Origin: Sorghum bicolor
Taxonomy: Eukaryota; Streptophyta; Magnoliopsida; Poales; Poaceae
Direction of reading: 5' to 3'
Assembly (NCBI RefSeq): GCF_000003195.3
Contig: NC_012879.2
Coordinates: 22,540,844 to 22,604,843 of the forward strand
DNA: 64,000 nucleotides
In this document: positions 43,368 through 53,097 of the stretch, piece by piece
Layout of the letters: each line of letters begins with the position of its first letter
Position numbering within the stretch: position 1 is the first letter of the stretch
Program-made: the position numbers and the translations under genes
Notes under the pieces: generated by a model
The model's input: the letters and a program-made list of their open reading frames with translations, nothing else
The model's database searches: none
Told to the model about the DNA's origin: nothing

Positions 43368-45299
43368 TGAAAGGTCCAAATGGGTAGAGGGGGGTGAATA
43401 GCCTATTTAAATTTTCTACAAACTTCAACTAGACAAGTTGATTAGTAAAACAAAAGGCGAAGCTATTCTAGCACTAGCACAACTAAACTATGCAGGCCAC
43501 CTACACAAGTCTAGCAAAAAAAACTAAACACTAGTTGCAACAAGAAAGCACAACTAGAAGCTTTCTACACTCCTAAACAAGATAGCTAAGCTAAACAAGC
43601 TACACAACTAGCAAGGTATGCACATGTAAATGAGAGGGGAGCGATTGTTACCGAAGTTGTAGAGATGAGATATATCCAATCAATCACATACACAATCACA
43701 AGAGAAACCTCGGCAAGTTATGACACAAGACTTTTTACCGAGATTCACTCGCTTCCCGGCAAGCTACTCCTCGTTGTGGCGATACACCCACTTGATGGAT
43801 CATGAGCTAATTGGCAATCCAAAGCCAAACCCTCAACGGATGCCACACATCCACTCACAAGATGGGGATCCTCCAAGCCAAGAGCAATCCACTAGAGTAG
43901 CCAATTGCGATCTCCCGCGGGGAGGCTCAAGAACCCCTCACAAATCACTTGGTGAGGCTCGAAACAATCTCCAATCACGAGCTCAACACCACAGCTGCTC
44001 CAAGCCGTCTAGGGTCTCGGGAAACACCCAAGAGTAACAAGAAATCCGCAGCAAACTCAAAGATCAAGTGCCACTAGATGCAACTCTCAATGCAATGCAC
44101 TTGAATCTCACTCAATCTCAATAGGATTAGCAATCAAGCAAGGAGATGAGTGGAAGGAGTGTTCTCTAGCTCAAAGTATGTCTCAAGTAGTCAAATGTGC
44201 AAGTTCCAACCTCCCAAAGCCGGCCACCTTCTATTTATAAGCCCCATCAGCAAAAGAGTCGTTGGCCACTTTCATTGGGTAGAAGTCGGGGCCACCGAAC
44301 ACTCACCAGGGTACACCGGACGCTCGACCCCCTGCGTCCGGTGCTCTAGGGTTGGCCATGTGTCCTCCTTTGAATCTCGCGCGTCAAACTCTAACGGCTA
44401 CCTACGAACCTCCGGACGTGGTTAAGTGAGCATCGAACGCGTCCGGTAGTCACCGGACCCATGCACAGAGAGGATCACAAAGAGGCTCGATCACCGGACT
44501 CGGAGCACACCGAACTTATGCGCAGAGAGGGTTGCAAAACACTCTCACACCGGACGCACACCACCGGACGTACCCAGAGCATCTGGTGCTCTCAGTCAGA
44601 CACCCTCTGCTTAAGTCAGGCCACACCAGACGCATGAACAGGGAACACCCTGCGTCCGGTGCTCAACCCTAACAGGGCCAAGCACTAGCAGCACACCGGA
44701 CACTCAGGCCAGTGTCACTCCCGCAACTTCTCCAAATTTCGCACCGCCGCAATAGAAAATATACACTTAATTTTCTCAAAAGTGCCGAATCCCGCCGAGC
44801 TTGAGGAACCCAAACCCCTCTCAACCCTAGGAACTCCACCTCCTTTGCAAATGTGCTAACACCGACAAGTGTCCACCACCAAAGTGCGTGTGTGTTAGCT
44901 TTTCACAAACATTTTCATCGAAGGAGTTAAGTTAGCACTTTACTAGATCCTAATGCATATGCTCAAGATATGGACCTAGTAGCACTTGATTCGAGAGATG
45001 ACCGTGATTTCCCCTCTTGATAGTCGGCTATCTATCCTAAATTCAGTCAATCACTTCTCTACTCAACTTAGACCGGCAAAAATAAAACTCTATGTTTATA
45101 CCTTTGCCTTGATCAGTTAATTCCTTGTTCACCACCATGATCTCTACTCAATGCTTCATCTCTTTGTGATCATGTGGCCACCTTTCCATACCACCTTGCA
45201 CCTTCATCACATGTGTTGCTATGCCTAACTCTAATTACTTAAACACAAGGCATTAGCAACTTGGTGTCATTAATTACCAAAACCAAACTTGAGCTTTCA
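43368..45299 (-). repeat. 3' LTR of the copia element
   Basis: 1932 bp with short inverted ends TGAAAG and CTTTCA. It borders the purine tract at 45300. It contains several near-copies of CACCGGACGC/GCGTCCGGTG text between 44290 and 44710. The second LTR is outside the window, so the left limit rests on the inverted ends and family resemblance. Confidence 0.7.
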
Positions 45300-45925
45300 A
45301 TCTCCCCCTTTTTGGTAATTGATGACAACCATCACAAAGATATGAAATGAAATCATAATGTACTTGAATTGCTTGTCCAAAGCAGTTTAATCATGAGACA
45401 AGCTTGGACAAACATTTCAATTTCGATTTTGGTAGTACTAGCTCCCCCTACATATGTGCTTCCATGAGTTTGGTTGAAGTTTGCACATATGCATGAATTA
45501 GAATTTTGGGAGATTTATTACTACAAAAATGATGCTAAGGTATATAGAATGAACCTTTGAAGTGTGATACCAATCAGAGTTGCCAATATACCATCCTTAG
45601 CACCAATGTAGCTAGACATACATCAAAAACTCAAAATACCTCGTGAGATCACATTATATGTCTAGATACCACATGAAAAATAAAACTCTATGCTAGAATT
45701 CAAAGCATCATTCAAGTTCTAATTTTAGGAAGCACCAATGAAACAAGAGTAGTATATTTAAACTTGCAATGCAACACCTCATTATGTTAGTGCACATTCA
45801 AATGCAACAAACAGTTCATAAGCTTGCTCCCCCTATTTGTGTGCTTAAGTTTAAAAAGTTTTCTCTCCTTTTTTTTGTTTCTCTCCCCCTTTGTGACTTT
45901 ATCTTTGTTTCTCTCCCCCTTTGTC
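45300..45925 (-). promoter_or_regulatory. Multiple polypurine tracts of the copia element
   Basis: On the minus strand, AAAAAGGGGGAGAT abuts the LTR (45301-45314), and GGGGGAG-type tracts recur at 45441-45449, 45826-45834, 45881-45890 and 45911-45920. The LTR-adjacent one would prime plus-strand DNA. Repeated tracts of this kind are a described feature of Sireviruses. Confidence 0.7.
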
Positions 45926-46358
45926 ATAAATGACCACAAAGATTCAAATTTTAGTGAGAATTAAGTTAATCAATGTGAGGGTCAAATTATGGTTCAATCT
46001 AGATCTCTTGCCTAGAACATGTAATTCGGTTTGATCCAAGGACAAGCTTTTCCACACCTCATAAAGTACAAGGGTTATCTTGACCATGTCGAATTACACA
46101 TCATAAGCTCATATTCTAGATTCAACACTAGACTTGCAAGCTCACAAACATGTCATATGCTATCACTAGATCAATCAATCATAGAAACAATAGTGGTACC
46201 ATACATACATCAAATCATTTTGATTTTCATGAATGAGCCTAATGTTATGCAAACATGTCTATATGTTCTAATCATGTCCTTAGCAAAGTGTGAATGCTAT
46301 GTCAACCAACTTTACCTTGATTTGTTGGAGGAGTATATATATATATATGTGGGTGTAC
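45926..46358 (-). other. Non-coding region after copia pol
   Basis: No credible gene. The position corresponds to the envelope-like region of some Sireviruses, but no such ORF is present. Confidence 0.45.
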
Positions 46359-47172
46359 TCATCTCAAGTTGGAGAAGTCATGTATGTTCAACTCATTCCT
46401 CAACTTGCAAAATCTCTTCTCATCAAGTGGCTTTGTGAAGATGTCGGCTAGTTGATCTTCGGTGCCAGTGCTTTCAATGCTAATATCACCCTTTTGTTGA
46501 TGATCTTTTATGAAATGGTGCCTTATGTCAATGTGCTTGGTTCTTGAATGTTGAACCAGATTTTGTGTCATCTTGATTGCACTCTCATTGTCGCATAGCA
46601 AAGGCACATTCTTGAATTTTATTCCAAAGTCATTCAAGGTAGCTTTCATCCAAAGCAATTGTGCACAACAACTACAGGCACTAATGTATTTGGCCTCGGC
46701 GGTTGATAGTGCAACACTATTTTGTTTCTTTGGACCATGAAACTAGAGACCTTCCTAACAATTGACAAGTGCCACTTGTGCTCATTCTATGAATCTTGCA
46801 TCCACCATAGTCGGAGTTCGAATATCCAATCAACTCAAAGTTAGACCCCTTGGGATACCATAATCCAACATCATGAGTGCCCTTGAGATACCTTAATATT
46901 CTTTTGGTTGCCTTCAAGTGACTTTCCCTTGGTGAAGCTTGATATCTTGCACATTTGCACACACTAAACATCACATCCGGCCTTGATGCGGTGACATAGA
47001 GCAAACTTCCAATCATGGACCGATATAGCTTTTGATCTACCATGTTGCCATTTGCATCACTACCAAATTGATCATTTGTGCCCATAGGTGTGCTCATTGG
47101 TTTAGCTTCTTGCAACCCATACTTCTTGATCATGTCCTTGATGTACTTTCCTTGACTCACAAAAGTGCCATC
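46359..47172 (-). pseudogene. pol: RNase H and RT C-terminus of the copia element
   Basis: From 47172 down: GTFVSQGKYIKDMIKKYG, PMSTPMGTNDQF, LYRSMIGSLLYVTASRPDV and RYLKGTHDVGLWYPKGS, all typical of copia pol. A frameshift near 46720 (after VSWSK) separates the last part, CDNESAIKMTQN, HIDIRHHFIKDH, LADIFTKPL, ending at 46359. RNase H catalytic residues are recognisable across the two frames. The upstream half lies at 56499-57427 beyond the Athila insertion. Confidence 0.88.
47168..47172. repeat. Left target-site duplication of Athila-type copy 1
   Basis: CCATC, identical to 56499-56503 on the right. Confidence 0.9.
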
Positions 47173-48406
47173 TGTTGATATTTGGGAACGCAATAAGGAA
47201 TTGATCCGCAAGCGCACGGATATCGGTGAGCACTTCACCCGGGAGGTTATCCAGAGTATCGTATTTATTTTTTTACCACTAGGAGTAAGAGTGCATCTGA
47301 CTAACCGGTCTATTACTACTAACCTTTAGGCACAAAGAATATCTTTCGATGTGAGTGATAAATAGAGAAGACTGCAACCGTAGTCTCCTTCTAACCTTGG
47401 TAAGGATGATCTATTGTTCTAATGGGGAGGCTAACGGAATCTAGACACCACAAAGGATGTTCAACCCGCACCTATAAACCCTATCCTTCCTGCTAACGAG
47501 ATGTGATCTACAAAGGTAGCTCGGAATTGTTACGTTCCTCACTACTACCACGGTCCAGCTAGTCAGGGAATATTTATGAGTACCCCAGCCTAAACACCAC
47601 GTTTACGCCAGCAATGATTACTCTAAACTCTACCCGAAGAGATTAAAGTAAACTCATAAACCATAAGAACAATAAAACAAGAACTTACTAGAATTTAGAA
47701 GTCGAATTACTGAAGAATCCTAGGAGCAAGCTTCGGGTTAGGAGAACTTGATACCGCAGGTACAAGCTTGGAGTAGACACCGACAGGCCGGGCTTCCTCC
47801 ACTCTTCACCTCCACTCTATCTCTCTCAATCTAGTAGAAACTAGAAGATCTATTTCTACCTTACATTGATTGCTAAGCCTAAAAAGAAATATTAATTAGA
47901 GAAGAGGTTTTCCTTCGAGGGCACCCCTCAGTCTCTATGATAATTTCTTCATGTCTTCTCCAGGGGCCAGGGGGCCTTGCTTATATAGTCCTCCCCTTCT
48001 ATGCGTTTTTGGGTCGATAGGCGAGGTGGTACTATGTTTTTCTTGATCCAATAGGTCGGTGGAATATCCCGAGCGAAAGAGTCCTGATTTGGCTCCAGCA
48101 GGGGGGCGGGCGCCCAGGCTTCCAGGGCGGGCGCCCTAGGCCTGGCCCAGTTTTGCCTCCGCTTCGGTCTCGTGGCTTCTGGAGTCTTCTAGATGAAGTA
48201 AAATTGCGCGGTGCGTTGATATCTCTATGTAATCCCGACATGTGGGCCTTTCTTCCTTATTTCCTGATAACCCCCTGCAGAAATAGATAAACCACAAAAC
48301 TCATGGAATTCTGTCAGATCAAACCCTAATTCTAGGTGATGGTTGCATGTTGGTCCATTCTCTTGTTTATTTGATAATTAAAATTGATACTTAAGAACCG
48401 TCAACA
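47173..48406 (-). repeat. 3' LTR of Athila-type copy 1
   Basis: Plus-strand text TGTTGATATTTGGG to AAGAACCGTCAACA. TATA box on the minus strand (ACTATATAAG, 47980-47989), about 114 bp downstream of the GC motif pair. Confidence 0.95.
48104..48136. promoter_or_regulatory. Paired GC motif in the 3' LTR of copy 1
   Basis: GGGCGGGCGCCC at 48104-48115 and 48125-48136, 21 bp apart. Confidence 0.6.
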
Positions 48407-49705
48407 AATACCCCCATACTTAGGCTTTTACTCGTCCTCGAGAAAAGGATGGTTAAGAACAATATCTGGGGTAAACATTTTAAAGCATTCTCTTTATATA
48501 ATTGCAGGGTGTTAAAATTCCACTGTGTACCATAGTCAGGGAAGTTTATGATTAAGAGTAAAGATCCTTTCTTCTCGATCCTGTCACTTGGAGTTTTTGT
48601 ATATTTTTGAAAGAAAGTTAGCATACCTTTTTATCCTCATAGGTTCTCTCAGATCACTCATTATCTTTTATATATATCTCACTGAGGCTGTTTTATTTTG
48701 CAAAAATTCTCAAGCATACTTACTTTGCATTTATTGCCTGATCAAAACGGGATCTGAGGAGGGGAATGTCATACTCTTAGATCAAAGACTTTGAAAATTA
48801 AAAACTTTGTCAACTCTTGCTGGCATATTGCTTATTAGAGGGACCATGGGCTATCATTTTTTTAAGTGGATACCGAGGTACCCCTAATTCTACTGCCGGA
48901 CACTTGTCCATTTTTTTGCGAGGTTGTCGAGCACTTGCTCCTTTTTATTTCCTCGAAATATTTTTATTTTTGCATAGCCCATGCCTCTAATGCAATAATA
49001 CTTCGAAAGAGTGAATCTTACTGAAATAGTGTCTTGATCTTGAGAGCATGATAAATCTCTCAACAAGGGTCTAACTCATTTTGAACAAACTCAATACAGA
49101 GTAGATAGCTTTTATAATCATAATTAATATTTTTATTTTTATCAGGCATATAAAACACTAAGGATGGTAGCTAGAATTTTGAATATTTTGAAATAAATTC
49201 TCCAAGCAACAATGATATCAAGAATAAGAAACTCATACTCTACCATCACATATTCCATATTGACTTAAGTAACACAGGGTTTTAAAATGATTTTATAATA
49301 ATTGTAAGTTTTCAGGAAATATCACAGATTGAGATTAATCATGATTAGAAATATTTTAATCTTTTTATTTTATCATGTCGGAAACAGTAATCTGCATAAT
49401 TCAAAATAAATGTATGTATGAAGTAAAGTGTGCAGAGTGTGTACCTGAATCGTGGAGTGGTGTAGTCGGAGTGTGTTTGGCATGTTGAGGGATCTCCCCC
49501 ATACTTGTTTTCTGCTTTCTTGCACAAAAATAAAGTAGAGACACACAAGACATAATAATAATAGTAGTACTCTTTATTGATCTTGAGGCATTTAGTACAA
49601 AAGACTGATAACAAACTGATAGCAGACTAATAATAATAGCAAACTTAAACCGAATTTAAAGATAGATGACTAAGATGCATTGCCTCAAGGTCTAATCTAG
49701 ATAAC
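48407..49705 (-). other. 3' non-coding region of Athila-type copy 1
   Basis: No gene. It is closely similar to 22364-23662 of copy 2 and, in part, to 1-240. Confidence 0.55.
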
Positions 49706-50335
49706 TTAGCAGCGCTCTAATTCCTTGATCTTCTTGTTGGCACTGGCAAGATCCTGCCTAAGGCCTAGTATAATGGTGTTGTGGTTAGAGAGCTGCCTAG
49801 TGAGGGAATTAATTGAGGACTGGAGGTCTATGATAATTCTATCTAGCCTGCGAACTTCCTCATCAATATCCATTATAGTCTTGCGACGCTTGGGAGGTGT
49901 CTCAAAAGCATTGAGAGAATGCTTCGGGGCTGCCTTTGGAGGGATGAAATGGACTTTGGCTGCTCTAATCCCTTCAAAGTAAGGCCTTTCCTCCTCTAAA
50001 GTGTAGCGTACGCTGCTGATCTCGCCGCTCCGGTTGGTCTTGACTCCAACGACCCTCTCATTGGGTCTAGGTGGAAGGATCCTTGTGCCGATTAGCACCT
50101 TGATAGTGGTCTTCGTCTTGGATGATGGTCCTTTGAGGAGTAGGGGTTGTGGTGGTGCGGTGAGAACTGGTTGAGCATGGTAAGATTGGGCGGAGCTGCG
50201 TTGACGTAATGGCATGGCTTCTAGCTGACGCTCTGTGTTGGCCGGGACGAGAGCACGGGCATCGGGGTCTTCCACTGGCTCCATGTTGAGGTTGAAGGGG
50301 ACGACTTCCCAATCGTTGTGGTACTTGTCGGCCAT
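49706..50335 (-). CDS. Athila-type 3' ORF, coiled-coil protein
   Basis: 209 residues, intact, starting MADKYHNDWEVVPFNLN. It has an acidic N-terminus, a Gln/Pro/Leu middle (AQPVLTAPPQPLLLKG), a basic ILPPRPNERVVGVKTNRSG, a nuclear-signal-like TPPKRRKT at about 147-154, and a C-terminal helix with heptad Leu/Ile spacing (RRLDRIIIDLQSSINSLTRQ on). It lies after integrase, where Athila elements carry an envelope-like gene, but has no signal peptide, membrane segment or Cys pattern. I therefore leave the function open. Copy 2 has a homologue with conserved protein sequence but a frameshift and a stop. A TATA box and GC motif pair upstream suggest its own promoter. Confidence 0.65.
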   Translation of the reverse strand: MADKYHNDWEVVPFNLNMEPVEDPDARALVPANTERQLEAMPLRQRSSAQSYHAQPVLTAPPQPLLLKGPSSKTKTTIKVLIGTRILPPRPNERVVGVKTNRSGEISSVRYTLEEERPYFEGIRAAKVHFIPPKAAPKHSLNAFETPPKRRKTIMDIDEEVRRLDRIIIDLQSSINSLTRQLSNHNTIILGLRQDLASANKKIKELERC

Positions 50336-50470
50336 TGGAGTAGCAAGGAACTAATAAAATTTTAATTGAAGTAGAGCTAATTAAGCTCTAATTAAAGGAG
50401 AGCTAATCAAGCTCTAGTTGAAGGAGAGAAAGCTTGGTGGCTTGGTGTTTGAAAACTGAGGTCAGGGGTC

Positions 50471-50482
50471 TGTTTATATAGG
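50471..50482 (-). promoter_or_regulatory. TATA box upstream of the 3' ORF, copy 1
   Basis: Minus strand CCTATATAAACA about 136 bp before the ATG, conserved in copy 2. Confidence 0.5.
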
Positions 50483-50623
50483 GGTCAAAAGGATGCCTCT
50501 ATGGGTTGTTCGGGTTGCTCCCGTCGATGTGCGTGCGAAACTTTCCATCCGAGGGATTATTCGGATCACCCTAAGTGCATTTTCCATAACAGAGAAAGTC
50601 GGGACCGAGGGGGAACAGGGGCT

Positions 50624-50656
50624 GGGCGCCCGCCCACTTGACCTGGGCGCCCGCCC
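50624..50656. promoter_or_regulatory. Paired GC motif upstream of the 3' ORF, copy 1
   Basis: GGGCGCCCGCCC at 50624-50635 and 50645-50656, 21 bp apart, in the opposite orientation to the LTR pairs. Confidence 0.6.
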
Positions 50657-50828
50657 TCTCTCTGGCTCCTCTGTGGGCCCACTTCTCCGAGCGCGTTTCT
50701 AGATGCGAAATTATTTAGAAAAATATATATATGACCCAAAACCATCAGACTAAAAGTGTCGGGCTCTAATTCTCCATGGGAAGGTAAAAATGGACTACGT
50801 CTATTTCTTCAAATTCCTCATTGGGCTC

Positions 50829-51785
50829 TCAAAATAATTTAAGACGTTGACCATTTACCTTGAATAACGTACCTTCGCTGTTTTGAAGTGTGATAGCTCC
50901 GTGGGATGATGAATTGATTACCTTGAATGGTCCTTCCCATTTGCTCCGGAGTTTTCCATGCCCGAAAAGCTTCACCCTGGAATTAAAAAGTAATACCTTA
51001 TCTCCGGGTGTGAACTCCTTCTTCTTGATTCTATTGTCATGCCACCTCTTGACTCTTTCTTTGTAGATCTTTGAATTGTGATATGCCTTCTCTCGCCATT
51101 CTTCCAATTCTGATAATTGCATTCTTCTATAATCTCCAGCAACATCTAGGTCCATATTCCATCTCTTTATGGCCCAGTGTGCTTTGAATTCTAGTTCAAC
51201 AGGTAGATGGCAAGTCTTCCCGTACACCAATTGGTATGGAGACATTCCAATTGGGGTCTTGTATGCTGTCCGGTATGCCCAGAGTGCATCGGGTAACTTG
51301 TCTTTCCACGCCGTTCCCATTTCATTTACTGTCTTCTGAAGAATATTCTTGATTTGTTTGTTGGAAGTCTCTGCTTGGCCACTTGTCTGAGGATGATAAG
51401 GGGTAGCGACGTTGTGATGGATTCCATGTCTTGATAGATATTGCTTGAAGCGTTTGTCGATGAAGTGTGCTCCTCCATCACTTATCACTACTCTGGGGAC
51501 TCCAAATCTTGGAAATATAATTTCTTCAAACATCCTCTTTGAACTGACGTTGTCGGCATGCTTGCAAGGTAATGCTTCTACCCACTTGGAGACATAGTCA
51601 ACCGCCACCAAGATGTACTCACACTTCTTTGATGGAGGAAATGGACCCATGTAGTCTATTCCCCAGACATCAAAGAGCTCAATCTGAAGGTTGTTGGTGA
51701 GTGGCATTGCATCCCTTGTATTTATGTTTCCGTGCCTTTGACATGGCCCACATCTTCTGATATATTGCTTCGTGTCTTCATACAT
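50829..51785 (-). pseudogene. pol: Integrase of Athila-type copy 1
   Basis: 318 open residues: [15 protein letters not shown] (end of the zinc domain), then the DDE core with [27 protein letters not shown] and [14 protein letters not shown], then [20 protein letters not shown] and a C-terminal [16 protein letters not shown]. It is separated from the RNase H part only by a TAG (51808 region, SKIW-stop). It ends early after RLKLF by a frameshift, whereas copy 2 reads on to LPMEN. The core looks catalytically complete. Confidence 0.88.
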
Positions 51786-51806
51786 TGTAGGCCAATAGAA
51801 TCCACA

Positions 51807-52645
51807 CTACCAGATCTTTGAATGTGTACGGAATGCTCCATAGTGACCTCCATATGGTGATGAATGACATCTGTCGATGATCTTCCATCCTTCCTCAGTG
51901 GTCACACATCTCCTGAGTAAGCCATCAGAGCATACTCGGAAGAGGTATGGCTCGTCCCATATATGTGAACGACTTTCTTGAATAAGCTTCTTCTTGTTTG
52001 CTCCTGGTGGTACATACCCTGAAACCATAAAATTAACAATATCTGCATACCAGGGGTCAGACCTGTTAATCCCGTAGAGCATGTCGTCCCGGAGTGAATC
52101 ATTGATGGGGGTTTCCTGTGGACTCTTAAAATACATTCTAGACAAGTGATCAGCAACAGAATTTTCTACTCCTTTTTTATCTTTTATTTCTAAGTCAAAT
52201 TCTTGGAGTAATAAAATCCATCTAATCAGGCGAGGTATAGCATCTTTTTTAGTGAGCAAATATTTTAGTGCAGCATGATCAGTGTAAACAATTATTTTAG
52301 CTCCAACTAAATAAGATCTAAATTTATCAATGGCAAAGACAACAGCCAGAAGCTCTTTTTCAGTGGTTGCATAATTAAGTTGAGCTCCTGTCAAAGTTTT
52401 ACTGGCATAAGCAATTGCATGATGCTTCTTATCTTTAGTTTGTCCCAATACTGCCCCCACAGCATAATCACTAGCATCACACATAATTTCAAAAGGCAAC
52501 GACCAATCAGGGGGTTGAATGATTGGTGCAGAGATGAGTGCTTTCTTTAATAAATTGAAAGATGTTAAACATGCATCATCAAATTCGAAAGGAGCATCCT
52601 TGGCTAGCAAAAGAGTAAGTGGTCTAGCAATAAATGAAAAATCTT
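51807..52645 (-). pseudogene. pol: RNase H of Athila-type copy 1
   Basis: Reads [34 protein letters not shown] (first catalytic Asp), [20 protein letters not shown] (Glu), [14 protein letters not shown] (Asp) and VADHLSRM (final Asp), then the integrase zinc-domain start ([15 protein letters not shown]). It follows RT after a frameshift near 52660 and ends in the TAG before integrase. Confidence 0.87.
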
Positions 52646-53097
52646 TTATGAATCTACGTTAAAACCAGCATGGCCAAGAAAGCTTCGAATTCCTTTTATA
52701 TTCACAGGTGGAGGTAGTTGTTCAATTACTTCAATTTTAGCTTTGTCTACCTCAATCCCCCTTTCAGACACTAAGTGTCCTAGCACTATTCCTTCCCTAA
52801 CCATAAAATGACATTTTTCCCAATTAAGGATTAAGTGCTTTTCTTCACATCTTTGCAAAACCTTGTCTAAGTTTTCAAGACAACTATCAAAGGTTTTTCC
52901 ATAAACAGAGAAATCATCCATGAAAACTTCCATAATCTCTTCAATCATATCAGAAAATATAGACATCATGCATCTTTGAAAAGAAGCTGGTGCATTACAT
53001 AACCCAAAAGACATTCTATGGTAAGCATAAGTTCCATAAGGGCATGTAAAAGTGGTTTTGCTTTGATCATCAGGATGGATCGGGATTTGATGATACC
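52646..53097 (-). pseudogene. pol: RT palm and thumb of Athila-type copy 1
   Basis: GYHQIPIHPDDQSKTTF lies before the open frame 53014-52646, which holds MSFGLCNAPASFQRCMMS, the catalytic EVFMDDFSVYG and the thumb with LGHLVSERGIEVD. The N-terminal RT is in the upstream ORF. A deletion of about 14 bp near 53098 removed the residues just before GYHQI and shifted the frame. Confidence 0.87.

Noticed and set aside
49706..50335. Calling the 3' ORF an envelope protein from its position
   Set aside because: No signal peptide, membrane span or cysteine pattern is visible, so position alone is not enough.
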